Shown here: one piece after another, positions 47,797-56,312 of the stretch
How the letters are laid out: each line of letters starts with the position of its first letter
Numbering within the stretch: position 1 is the stretch's first letter
Source: JALORV01 sp963707445
Lineage (GTDB): Bacteria; Pseudomonadota; Gammaproteobacteria; Burkholderiales; Burkholderiaceae_F
Direction of reading: 5' to 3'
Assembly (NCBI GenBank): GCA_963707445.1
Contig: CAVPPW010000032.1
Location: 1-64,000, forward strand
Length of the DNA stretch: 64,000 bases
The notes under the pieces: model-generated
What the model saw: only the letters and a program-made list of their open reading frames with translations
Databases searched by the model: none
Told to the model about the DNA's origin: nothing
Program-made: the position numbers and the translations under genes

Positions 47797-49056
47797 ATGG
47801 CGACGAACGTACTGATACTCGGCGATGGGACCGGCGGCCTGGTCACCGCCAATCTCCTGGCGAAGGCGGCGCGCGGCAGGAAGACGCCGCTGCGCATCAC
47901 GCTGATCGGCAATTCGCCGGTGCACACCTACCAGCCGGGCATGCTGTTCATCCCGTTCCAGACGCCCGGATACAGGACGCTGGCCGATATCCAGCGCCCC
48001 AATACGGACTTCGTCGGGCCGGGAGTCGAATACCGCTGCGAGCGCGCAACAGACATCGACACCGCGCAGCGCAGGGTGACGACAGACCAGGGCAGTCACG
48101 CTTACGACTGGCTGGTACTGGCCCTGGGATCGCGCACTCTGCCCGAGGTGATCGACGGCCTTGTGGAGCGCTGGGGCCGGCAGGCGCACGGCTTCTACAC
48201 GCCCGAGAGCGCGCTGCGGCTGGCCGGAGCGCTGGAAAGCTTCAGGGGGGGCGACCTGGTGATCGACATCGCCGAGATGCCGATCAAGTGCCCGGTCGCG
48301 CCGCTCGAATTTGCGTGCCTGGTGGACGACTACCTGACGCAGCGCGGCCTGCGCAGCAAGACCGAACTGACGCTGGTCACTCCGCTAACCGGTGCATTTA
48401 CCAAGCCGATCTGCAACGAGGTGCTGACCGACATGCTGGTCGAGAAGGGCGTGAAGGTCATCCCCAACGCTTCGCTCGCCGCTGTTACGGACAAGACCAT
48501 CGTTTGCCCTGACGGCAAGGCGATTCCCTATGACCTGCTGGTGACGATCCCGCCGCACGAAGGCTCGGACCTGATCGACGACGCGGGACTTGGCGACGGC
48601 ATCGGCTTCGGCCTGACCGACAAGCAGACGCTCAAATCGATCAAGGCCGAGCGCATCTTCCTGGTCGGCGACAACACCAATGTCCCGACCTCCAAGGCCG
48701 GCTCGGTCGCACATTTCCAGGCCGAGGTGGTGGTGCACAACCTGCTGCGCGAAATCGACGGCAAGGCGGCGTTACCGCTGGCCGACGGCCATGCCAACTG
48801 CTTCATCGAAACCGGCTACGGCAAGGCGATACTGATCGACTTCAACTACGACATCCAGCCGGTTCCGGGCAGCTTCCCGCTGCCCATCGTCGGTCCGATG
48901 TCACTGCTGAAGGAAACGCGGCTGAATCATCTTGGCAAGCTTGCCTTCAGGCCGATCTACTGGAACATGCTGCTGCCGGGCAGGCACATCCCTTTGGTCG
49001 GTTCGCGCATGAGCACGACGGGCAAGCAGATGGCGGTGCTTGACCGCACGCACTGA
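47797..49056 (+). CDS. Sulfide:quinone oxidoreductase-like flavoprotein
   Basis: 419 aa. FAD fold NVLILGDGTGGLVTANLL, second Rossmann segment around GDLVIDIAEMPIKCPVAP, and the FAD-contacting IFLVGDNTNVPTSKAGSVAHFQ. The first redox Cys (about C165 in IKCPVAPLEFAC) is present. Where many SQRs have a second Cys in GDxxxxPxSK this protein has Val, and other cysteines (C206, C335) may substitute. The C-terminus SLLKETRLNHLGKLAFRPIY could associate with the membrane. I read it as an SQR-family enzyme of an unusual type that passes electrons from sulfide or persulfide to quinone. It could also be a related flavoprotein with another donor. Confidence 0.78.
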   Translation: MATNVLILGDGTGGLVTANLLAKAARGRKTPLRITLIGNSPVHTYQPGMLFIPFQTPGYRTLADIQRPNTDFVGPGVEYRCERATDIDTAQRRVTTDQGSHAYDWLVLALGSRTLPEVIDGLVERWGRQAHGFYTPESALRLAGALESFRGGDLVIDIAEMPIKCPVAPLEFACLVDDYLTQRGLRSKTELTLVTPLTGAFTKPICNEVLTDMLVEKGVKVIPNASLAAVTDKTIVCPDGKAIPYDLLVTIPPHEGSDLIDDAGLGDGIGFGLTDKQTLKSIKAERIFLVGDNTNVPTSKAGSVAHFQAEVVVHNLLREIDGKAALPLADGHANCFIETGYGKAILIDFNYDIQPVPGSFPLPIVGPMSLLKETRLNHLGKLAFRPIYWNMLLPGRHIPLVGSRMSTTGKQMAVLDRTH

Positions 49057-49067
49057 CGCCCGGGGCC

Positions 49068-49418
49068 TTACCCCGTGCTCCAGGCGCGCGGTCGCCGCAT
49101 CCCGGCGATCTTGCAGGCCTGCCTGACGTAGCCGTACGGAAAGAGCTCGAACAGCCGCTGGCGCGCGGCGTCGCCCAGGCCCACCTCGTCCGCGAGGAAG
49201 CGGATGACGAAGCGGACATCCGGGATCAGCTGGTGCTCGTCGAGGAACTCGCGCATGAACCGGAGCACGCGCCAGTGATCGTCGGTCAGCACGATGTCCT
49301 CGCGGCGCGCGAGTGCCTGAGCGATGGACTCGTCCCAGTCCGACGGGTCGATGAGATAGCCTTCCTCGTCGGTGGGTACAGAAATCTCATTGGCCTGGCT
49401 GGAACGGGTATCGGTCAT
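49068..49418 (-). CDS. DsrC/TusE-family protein with a single arm cysteine (CysB only)
   Basis: 116 aa. DsrC core: SVPTDEEGYLIDPSDWDESI, LTDDHWRVLRFMREFLDEH and LFELFPYGYVRQACKIAG. The C-terminal arm ends MRRPRAWSTG. The inner cysteine (ACKIAG, CysB) is kept, but the penultimate CysA position is Trp, followed by three extra residues. TusE proteins normally keep CysA, not CysB, so this pattern is unusual. It is convergent with the SQR-like gene (11-base gap) and overlaps the stop of the upstream microprotein gene (ATGA). Confidence 0.85.
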   Translation of the reverse strand: MTDTRSSQANEISVPTDEEGYLIDPSDWDESIAQALARREDIVLTDDHWRVLRFMREFLDEHQLIPDVRFVIRFLADEVGLGDAARQRLFELFPYGYVRQACKIAGMRRPRAWSTG

Positions 49419-49555
49419 GGCTGCACCTTCACCGAGTCGTACAGGTCGTCCGCGTCAACCATTGCCAGTTTCTCCGGCGACACTTCGTCGGTTCGACCGG
49501 CGATGACGGCACTGGGTTGCGGATGAAGTCGCTCATCCTCTGGGCGGGCGGACAT
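49415..49555 (-). CDS. 46-aa microprotein upstream of DsrC-like gene
   Basis: Open frame of 46 codons starting MSARPEDERLHPQPSAVIAG and ending DDLYDSVKVQP. Its TGA overlaps the ATG of the DsrC-like gene (ATGA), which supports real translation. It is acidic, has no cysteine or membrane segment and is not recognised. It could be a coupling leader or a small partner protein. Confidence 0.55.
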   Translation of the reverse strand: MSARPEDERLHPQPSAVIAGRTDEVSPEKLAMVDADDLYDSVKVQP

Positions 49556-49570
49556 GCCGCGCAGTTGGTC

Positions 49571-50059
49571 CTACGAACGGGCCCGGACCGCCTTGCGGGC
49601 TGCCGGCTTTGCGCGCTTGGCGGTCTTCTTCGGCGCTCGACGCACAACAGTCTTTGCGGCGGATTTTCGAACGGCCGGACGGGCACGCAGCATTCCCGCA
49701 GCGATCTTGAAAATGTCGGTCTCGGTGATGATGCCGACCAGCGCCTTCCTGGAATCGAGCACCGGCAGGCTTCCGATGTGCCGCACAACGAGCAGGCGTG
49801 CGGCTTCCTTCAGCAGGGCACTCTCGCCCACGCAGACCGCCGGGCTGCGCATGATCTCGCCCACTGGAACTTCCGACGATCCGAAATTGGCCGCCGCGAG
49901 CAGCAGGTCACGCTCGGCCACGATGCCGACGACCCGCCCGCCGTCGACCACTGGCAGGTGGTGGATGTTGCGGCTGCGCATCAGGTCGAACGCCCGGTGA
50001 AACTCGGTCTCCGGCGTCACGGTGATCACCGACCGGCTCATGTACTGGCTGATTTTCAT
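49571..50059 (-). CDS. Tandem CBS-domain protein with basic Ala/Lys tail
   Basis: 162 aa. Two CBS motifs: MSRSVITVTPETEFHRAFDL...HHLPVVDGGRVVGIVAERDL and MRSPAVCVGESALLKEAARL...GSLPVLDSRKALVGIITETDI. A 35-residue tail (KSAAKTVVRRAPKKTAKRA and on) is rich in Lys, Arg and Ala, like histone H1-type or nucleic-acid-binding tails. The pair probably senses an adenine nucleotide. It lies in the sat/apr minus-strand series, 15 bases from the microprotein start. Confidence 0.85.
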   Translation of the reverse strand: MKISQYMSRSVITVTPETEFHRAFDLMRSRNIHHLPVVDGGRVVGIVAERDLLLAAANFGSSEVPVGEIMRSPAVCVGESALLKEAARLLVVRHIGSLPVLDSRKALVGIITETDIFKIAAGMLRARPAVRKSAAKTVVRRAPKKTAKRAKPAARKAVRARS

Positions 50060-50266
50060 GAAGGTACTCGTCGCAGGAATGGGAGCGGGGCGGGCTGCTG
50101 TCTGCCCTCTGATCTCTGCCGTCTGACCATGATGTGATGCAGGGCGCTGCGAGGCTCACACGCCATCGATCGGAGGCCGTGAACGAGGCAGCCGCCGCTT
50201 AGGCAATCCCCCGTACTGGCTCGCGCTCGTGCCGCGAGCCGGCCGAACGATTCTGCGGTTTGGCGC

Positions 50267-50428
50267 CTACGGCTTCTTCGGCGTCTTGTACTCGGCTTCC
50301 TTCTGGAACGGTTTCCAGATGGTTTCGTAACCGACGAAGCCCTTTTCGTTCGGCGGCATCTGACGCGTCGTCACAAAAGGCGTGACGCCGTCAGGAACCT
50401 TGGCGGGAGGCGGCTTGTGGTCGCTCAT
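50267..50428 (-). CDS. 53-aa microprotein
   Basis: Open frame MSDHKPPPAKVPDGVTPFVT ... ending EAEYKTPKKP, preceded by a strong GAAAGGTGA box. Pro/Lys-rich with aromatic residues (FVGYETIWKPF). It overlaps the 3' end of the isomerase gene by 38 bases in another frame. Not recognised; the clear ribosome-binding site and lysine-rich, non-random composition support that it is expressed. Confidence 0.6.
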   Translation of the reverse strand: MSDHKPPPAKVPDGVTPFVTTRQMPPNEKGFVGYETIWKPFQKEAEYKTPKKP

Positions 50429-50975
50429 GAGTCACCTTTCTTGCCGTGAAGTGAGGGTTGCCGCTCAGACAGGTCTCAGCAGCGACGGGTCGATATTCGG
50501 CGCCCGCATGGATCGCCCCGCCCGCTCTGGTCTCTTCGTCGGTCGCGTCGCGCACGGTCAGTATCTCGAGCGTGAAGACGACCTCCCTGCCGCAAAGCGG
50601 ATTGTTGCCATCGACCGTCAGTCTCTCGTCGTCCATGTGCGTCACGAGAAAGCTGCGGGTCTGGCCCCTGTCGTTCTCCATGAGGATGGAGGTGCCGACC
50701 TGCCGATACTCCTCGGGGACGTTCTCGATGTCATCGGAAAAAACCAGCGACTCGTCCCTGGGGCCGAAGATCTGATTGCCATCGATCGCCACTTCGATGA
50801 CGTCGCCGGCGGACTTGCCCTCGAGCTCCCTATGGACCGAAGGGGCCAGAATTTCGTTGTGTCCGTGAACATAGCCCAACGGGAACTCGACCCTGGTGAG
50901 GACATGCCCCGACTTCCTGTCGGTCACCTTGTAGGTCAGTTCGACGAACTTGCCGGTCCGGATGACTTCGCTCAT
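50391..50975 (-). CDS. FKBP-type (SlyD-like) peptidyl-prolyl isomerase
   Basis: 194 aa. FKBP pattern with inserted flap domain: GKFVELTYKVTDRKSGHVL, GYVHGHNEILAPSVHRELEG, GNQIFGPRDESLVF, THMDDERLTVDGNNPLCG and VVFTLEILTVRDAT. SlyD proteins are folding helpers and some bind metals; the His-rich tail of E. coli SlyD is absent. It lies in the apr operon after a 116-aa protein, so it may assist folding of AprBA or AprM. That role is contextual only. Confidence 0.82.
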   Translation of the reverse strand: MSEVIRTGKFVELTYKVTDRKSGHVLTRVEFPLGYVHGHNEILAPSVHRELEGKSAGDVIEVAIDGNQIFGPRDESLVFSDDIENVPEEYRQVGTSILMENDRGQTRSFLVTHMDDERLTVDGNNPLCGREVVFTLEILTVRDATDEETRAGGAIHAGAEYRPVAAETCLSGNPHFTARKVTHERPQAASRQGS

Positions 50976-50995
50976 GTCAGACCCGCACGAGATGT

Positions 50996-51346
50996 TCAGA
51001 AGATGGATGCACCGAAGATCCTGACCTTTCCATCCTCATAGCCGAGGACAAGCCTGCCCAGCCATTCGCCCGGCTTCTTGGTGCTGCGCTGCCGGTAAAG
51101 AACCGTCACATGCTCGCCCCGGCGGATGATGCCGAGCGAGTCGACTTCTTCGGACAGGTTCCTCGCCAGTTCGCTGTTCGCGAACTGGTGGCCCGCGACG
51201 ACCTGGTCGATGGCACGCGCCAGCGAACTGGAGAAGTTCCTCGCGAATTCCCCGTACTTGCCTTCGTTCGAGTACTTGACGAGGTCGCGCCACAGGGGCT
51301 TGGCCATGGCCAGGATCTCCTCGTCGGTCTTCTCGATGATGTTCAC
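50996..51346 (-). CDS. Conserved protein downstream of aprA
   Basis: 116 aa starting MNIIEKTDEEILAMAKPLWR. An N-terminal helical part (LVKYSNEGKYGEFARNFS) is followed by strands (EHVTVLYRQRST, GEWLGRLVLGYEDGKVRIFG), reminiscent of NTF2-like folds. It lacks cysteines. It starts 21 bases after aprA and precedes the isomerase gene by 20 bases, so it is an operon member. Function unknown. Confidence 0.7.
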   Translation of the reverse strand: MNIIEKTDEEILAMAKPLWRDLVKYSNEGKYGEFARNFSSSLARAIDQVVAGHQFANSELARNLSEEVDSLGIIRRGEHVTVLYRQRSTKKPGEWLGRLVLGYEDGKVRIFGASIF

Positions 51347-51367
51347 GCGCTGGGCCTGGGGATCCTG

Positions 51368-53236
51368 CTACTTCTCGTCCCCGACCAGGTGATAGCAGGG
51401 CGCCTTCTCCATGGTGTATTCGCCGGTCTTCGGATCGCGGCGCGAGACCGTCAGCACGTGCCAGTTCTCGTCGTCCACCTTCATGGCGTCGCCCCGGTAG
51501 TAGTAGCCCGGCCAGCGGGTCTCCTTGCGGAACAGCGTGTGCTGCGTGACGCACTCGGCGGCGCGATGGCGGTGCTTCAGTTCCCACGCGCGCAGCAGCT
51601 CGTGAATGTCCTTCGCGGCCAGGCTCTCGAGGTCTTCCTCCATGATCCTGAGCTTCTTCAGGCCGATGTTCAGGAGCTTCTCGTTGGTCATGTAGTTGAC
51701 GGTCACGCCGCCGCAATACTCGTCCATCAGCTTCTGCAGGCGGTCCAGGCCCTGCTTGGGATTGATGTAGTGCGGGTTGACGTCGCCCGCCACGATCTCG
51801 TTGCGGTAGATCCTGTAGTGCTCCAGCGGCTTGTAGATCTCCTCCTTGCGGCGCTGATCTGCTCGTCGGAGACGACGATGCCTTCGGCCTTGCCGTCGTC
51901 GATGTACTTGCAGGCGGCCTTCGCGGCGAGACGGCCTTCGGTGAACGACCCCGACGAGAAGGCGTGCGGCGTGCCGCCGACCGCGTCGCCGGCGCCGAAC
52001 AGGCCTTCGATCGTCGTCATGCGGTTGTAGCCCCAGAAGTACTCGGGAGGGGAAATGTCCTCGGGGCCGGAGCACCAGGCGCCCGAACCGGTCGCGTGCG
52101 AGCCCATGACGTAGGGCTCGGAGGTGGTCAGCTCGGGATTCTCGTTCTTGGGATCCACATCGGTGGCGGCCCACAGCACCGCCTGGCCGACGGTCATGCC
52201 GAGGAAGTTCTCCCAGCCGACCTCTTCCAGATGCGGATCCTGGAAGGCGCGCATGGTCACCATGTGGATGGGGCCGCGGCCGGCATTGACTTCGCTGATC
52301 AGCGCGTGGTTGCGCAGGCAGGTCGGGATCGGCCGATGCGTCAGGTGCGAAGCTTCCGGATCGAGATATTCCTTGCCGACCATCTTCTGCAGCTCGGGGA
52401 ACCACTTGGACTCGTACTCTTCGCCCAGGCCGTTCTGCGTATAGGTCTTCAGGTGCAGGAAGTAGGCGCCGACCGGGCCGTAGCCGTCCTTGAAGCGCGC
52501 CAGCACGATGCGGTTTTCCATCTGCGTCATCTTGGCGCCGGCGTCGATCATCAGGCCGTAGGCGGACGCGGACGACCAGGGCGCATACCAGGTCCGGCCG
52601 GAGCCTTCGCCCACCGAGCGCGGCTTGAAGATGTTGGAGGCGCCGCCCGCGCCGCAGATCACGGTCTTGGACTTGAAGACGTGGTAGTTGCCGGTGCGGA
52701 CGTTGAAGCCGACGGCACCGGCGACCCGGTTCTCCTTGCTGTCGTCCATCAGCAGGTGGGTGACGCAGATGCGGTTGAAGACCTTGTCCGCCGATTTCTT
52801 CGCGGCCTCGGCCACGATGGGCTTGTAGGACTCGCCGTGGATCATGATCTGCCAGCGCCCTTCACGCAGGTAGCGCCCGGTCTTCGGGTCCTTCATGATG
52901 GGCAGGCCCCACTCCTCGAACTGGTGCACCGTGGAGTCGACGTGACGGGCCATGTCGAACAGCAGGTCTTCGCGCACCATGCCCATCAGGTCGATGCGCG
53001 CGTAGCGGACATGGTCCTCCGGGCTTGTTCTCGCCCCAGCGCGTGCCCATGTAGCAGTTGATCGCGTACAGACCCTGGGCGACCGCGCCCGAGCGATCGA
53101 TATTGGCCTTCTCGGCAATGACGATCTTCTTGTTCTGGCCCCAGAATCTCGCCTCCCAGGCGGCACCGGTGCCGCCCAGGCCTGCACCGACGACCAGAAT
53201 GTCGATGCCGTCTTCGATGATCGTTTCGTAGGCCAT
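51368..53236 (-). CDS. aprA: Adenylylsulfate reductase, alpha subunit
   Basis: FAD subunit that, in sulfur oxidisers, forms APS from sulfite and AMP. About 622 aa. FAD motif ILVVGAGLGGTGAAWEARFW; RSGAVAQGLYAINCYMGT; RWGENKP-EDHVRYARIDLMG; VICGAGGASNIFKPRSVGEG; NPHYINPKQGLDRLQKLMDE. One inserted base near 53030 breaks GENKP/EDHV, and a second slip near 51860 (apparently one base missing) precedes KEEIYKPLEHY. The start shares an A with the aprB stop (TGATG). Confidence 0.96.
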
Positions 53237-53715
53237 CAGTAGTAGACCCCCATCTTCAACTTGAGACCTGCGGACTCGAGCGTACGCAGGCCGCCGTCAT
53301 CCAGGCGGATGTACTTCGGTTCGTTGTACAGCAGCTCGCCGTCGCGCATTTCCTTGCTGGGTGCGGGAACATCCGCGAGCTTGGGGATCGCCTGGCCCCA
53401 GGGCTTGGTGGTGATCGGCGACAGGAAGTTCTTTTCCGTGCCGTTGCGGAACTTGATCCGCCAGGCGATCGTGCCTTTCTGTTCGTCGCGGTGGACGCGA
53501 ACGCTGTGGCCCAGCGGGGCGAAGTCGGCATAGCCGCGCACGTCGATCGCGTGCTGCGGGCAAGCCTTCACGCAGGAGTAGCACTCCCAGCACATGTTCG
53601 GCTCGATGTTGTAGGCGCGGCGATAGGTCTTGTCGATGTGCATGATGTCCGACGGGCAGATGTCGACGCAGTGTCCGCATCCGTCGCACCTCGTCATGTA
53701 GACGAAGGTAGGCAT
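53236..53715 (-). CDS. aprB: Adenylylsulfate reductase, beta (iron-sulfur) subunit
   Basis: 159 aa ferredoxin-like subunit. MTRCDGCGHCVDICPSD gives C10, C13, C16 and C20; MCWECYSCVKACPQHAID gives C42, C45, C48 and C52, for two [4Fe-4S] clusters. The C-terminal tail (LESAGLKLKMGVYY) wraps AprA in known structures. Intact. Follows aprM by 49 bases. Confidence 0.97.
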   Translation of the reverse strand: MPTFVYMTRCDGCGHCVDICPSDIMHIDKTYRRAYNIEPNMCWECYSCVKACPQHAIDVRGYADFAPLGHSVRVHRDEQKGTIAWRIKFRNGTEKNFLSPITTKPWGQAIPKLADVPAPSKEMRDGELLYNEPKYIRLDDGGLRTLESAGLKLKMGVYY

Positions 53716-53764
53716 GGGTCCTGGCTCCTTATCTGTTCCGCCAGAACTTGCAGGCTGCTAATGC

Positions 53765-54579
53765 TTAGTAGTGGCGGGGCGCTTCGCGCTTGATGCCGAG
53801 CCCCATGTCCATCGGAGCGTCTCGCAACAGCTCCATGGAGTGTCTTTCCCGCTGCTCGGGATCGTCACGGGTCTGCGTCGGCAGGTTCGCGGCGGTGCCG
53901 TTGGCCTCGGACACTCGCTTCTCGAAGGCCGCCGCGGGCTTGAAGAACATGTGCGCGAACTTGGACCACGGCACCCCGGCGAACAGCACCGTGGTGGCAA
54001 GGATGTACAGGCCGAAGAGCACGCCGACCCCGCCGCCGGAAGCTGCCCAGAGCAGACCCAGCGTCACGCTCGCGAGCAGCGACAGGATGAACAGGTCGGC
54101 GCTGCATGAGGCGGAACGGCGAGTTGCCCTCGGCGGCGACATCGACGCGGATGAAGAACCAGAACCAGTAGCCGCCGACGCAGACCATCAGGCCGCCGAG
54201 CCACCAGAGCTGCGTCCAGATCGGCGCTCGCCGAGGCGTTGAACACCATCACGACGGTGGCAAGCGACGTAGAGCACGAATCCGTACATGCCCAGCAGGT
54301 GCGCGATGCGCCGGCGCGGGTTGCAGAACTCGCCGGAGGCCAGCACGTCCACCACGGCAGTCTGCACGGCGATCGACACGAGCTCGCCGCCGCCGACCGG
54401 CCGCGCCCCTTCGCCTTCGATCGGCGAAAGTTTTCGAAGAAGTACCTGGCGCTGCCCTTGTGCACGACGTCGAACAGCGTTCCCGCGATGACCAGTATGA
54501 ACATGACGACCACGTACGCCTGCATGACCGCAGGCGAAAGCGAGGCCGAAAGCGCGGCAAACGGATTGCTGGTGAACAT
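53765..54579 (-). CDS. aprM: AprM, membrane anchor of APS reductase
   Basis: About 268 aa, hydrophobic segments at MQAYVVVMFILVIAGTLFDV, LGMYGFVLYV, MVCVGGYWFWFFIRVDVAA, LFILSLLASVTLGLLWAASG and GLYILATTVLFAGV. AprM links AprBA to the quinone pool in lineages without Qmo. Gene order sat-aprM-aprB-aprA supports the call. Frame slips near 54400 (a G-run, one base missing), 54265, 54225 and 54105 split the gene. Confidence 0.85.
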
Positions 54580-54629
54580 CGTGGATTTCCTCCGGATCAG
54601 TCCTGAGTCTGGTTTCTTGTCGTGGCGGC

Positions 54630-55874
54630 TCAGCGGGCCGAGTGCCCCGTCAGTTTCACTTCCACGCGTTCGCTCGCGGCAAGGCCTTCATAGTATTCGC
54701 GCAGCAGTTTCAGCACCTCCGGCCGGCTGAACTCGGCGGGCACGTCGGCGCCTTCCGAGAGCCACTTGCGCAGCTTGGTACCGGACACGAGGAGGCGCTC
54801 CTTGTCGTCGTGCGGACAGGTGCGGGCCGAGGCCATGCCGCCGCAGCTGTAGCACCAGAACGTCCAGTCGATCTTCAGCGGGCGTGTCTCGAGCGAGCCT
54901 TCGGGAATCTCGTCGAAGACGTGGTGCGCATCGAACGGACCGTAGTAGCTGCCGACGCCGGCGTGGTCGCGGCCGACGATCAGGTGCGAGCAGCCATAGT
55001 TCTGCCGGAACAGCGCGTGCAGCAATGCCTCGCGCGGGCCGGCGTAGCGCATGTCGAGCGGGTAGCCGGCCTGCACGACCGTCTTCTTGACGAAGTAACC
55101 CTCGATCAGCGACGCAATCGCGCGCGTGCGGACATCGGCGGGGATGTCGCCGGGCTTCAGCGCCCCGAGCAGCGAGTGCACCAGCACGCCGTCGCAGACC
55201 TCGATCGCGACCTTGGCGAGATACTCGTGCGAGCGGTGCATCGGGTTGCGCGTCTGGAACGCCGCGATGCGCGACCAGCCCAGCGACTCGAACATCGACC
55301 GTGTCTGCGCGGGCGTCATGTAAAGCGCGCCGTACTTCTCGGGAAAGCCGCCGCTCGAAAGGACCTGCACCGGTCCGGCCAGGTTGACCTCGCCCTGTTC
55401 CATCACCATCTTGACGCCCGGATGCTCGGCATCGGTGGTGCGGAAAACCATCGCACACTCGTGCGCCTTGTCGATGGCGTACTTCTCGGTGACTCGCATC
55501 GTCGCCAGGATCTCGTCCGACTCGGGGTCGACGAGCGCGATCTCGGCTCCCGTCTTTATCGAGTCTGCAACGTGCTTCTCGGTCGACAGCGTGATCGGAA
55601 TCGGCCAGAACAGCCCCGAGGCGAGCTTCATGCCGTCGCAGACGCGCTCCCAGTCGCCGTGTGTCATGAAGCCCGTGAGCGGTGTGAAGCCGCCGATGCC
55701 GAGCATCATCAGATCGCCCTTTTCGCGCGAACTGACACGTACCTTCGGCAGTGATTGCGCGCGGGTCAGGGCGACGTCGCGCTCCGTGCCTTCGAGCAGC
55801 AGCGGCTTCAGCGGGCCACCGCCGTGGGGATTGACCAATGCGGGCACGGTGTTTCCTCCGATCTTCTCTGACAC
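54630..55874 (-). CDS. sat: ATP sulfurylase (dissimilatory type)
   Basis: 414 aa. Converts APS and pyrophosphate to ATP and sulfate in sulfur oxidisers. Active-site motifs: QTRNPMHRSHEY (about 207-218), GRDHAGVGSYYG (about 301-312). A Cys-containing CYSCGGMASARTCPHDDKE block near residue 345 is typical of the homo-oligomeric sulfurylases of sulfur-metabolising prokaryotes. Intact, first gene of the minus-strand apr operon. Confidence 0.97.
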   Translation of the reverse strand: MSEKIGGNTVPALVNPHGGGPLKPLLLEGTERDVALTRAQSLPKVRVSSREKGDLMMLGIGGFTPLTGFMTHGDWERVCDGMKLASGLFWPIPITLSTEKHVADSIKTGAEIALVDPESDEILATMRVTEKYAIDKAHECAMVFRTTDAEHPGVKMVMEQGEVNLAGPVQVLSSGGFPEKYGALYMTPAQTRSMFESLGWSRIAAFQTRNPMHRSHEYLAKVAIEVCDGVLVHSLLGALKPGDIPADVRTRAIASLIEGYFVKKTVVQAGYPLDMRYAGPREALLHALFRQNYGCSHLIVGRDHAGVGSYYGPFDAHHVFDEIPEGSLETRPLKIDWTFWCYSCGGMASARTCPHDDKERLLVSGTKLRKWLSEGADVPAEFSRPEVLKLLREYYEGLAASERVEVKLTGHSAR

Positions 55875-56312
55875 TCCTTGGCCGTGCCGCCAGGTGTGCT
55901 TCCGACTTCGCCGGCGACAGTGACCCTCCCGGTCCGCCCATCGACGATCGTGCGAAGCGCCCTCAAGCCTAGGCAGCGGTCCGTGCCGCCAAGGCTTTCA
56001 TTTCATAGAGCCAGTGTAGTCGCGCACCTGACCCGATGCGCTCCACGCCAGCGGCAGATTGGACACCGTTTGGAGTAGCGCAAGCCATTCGCCGCTTTGG
56101 CAACAGCGCATCCTCCCCACATGGGTGGGTACGGCTTGCCCACTCAGGTAGGCCAACACCGCAGAGGCGGTAGAAATCAGCCGCGTCGGTGGGCGCGTGG
56201 CACACTCCCGCGCCCGTACTGGGCGAAAGCCAGGGCGGCCGACAGCCGAGTTGAGCAACGCTCGATCGGTCATCCGTCACCCGCTGCGCCGCCGGTTGCG
56301 GCATCTCACACC
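55875..56312. promoter_or_regulatory. Divergent region between sat and TauE genes
   Basis: About 440 bases between outward-facing genes; must hold the promoters for sat-apr (left) and the TauE-cysG series (right). Possible small frames on either strand lack a ribosome-binding site and coding character. CACATGGGTGGGTA near 56120 and CACTCAGGTAGGCC near 56140 are noticeable but cannot be assigned. Confidence 0.45.

Noticed and set aside
49061..49075. CGGGG/CCCCG hairpin between SQR-like and DsrC-like genes
   Set aside because: Only five pairs and no T-run; too weak to call a terminator.
49068..49418. Third DsrC-like gene as tRNA-thiolation TusE
   Set aside because: TusE keeps the C-terminal CysA, which is Trp here, and no tusBCD genes are nearby.
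55969..56304. 111-codon minus-strand frame between sat and TauE genes
   Set aside because: No ribosome-binding site, proline/arginine/alanine-rich random look, occupies a divergent promoter region.
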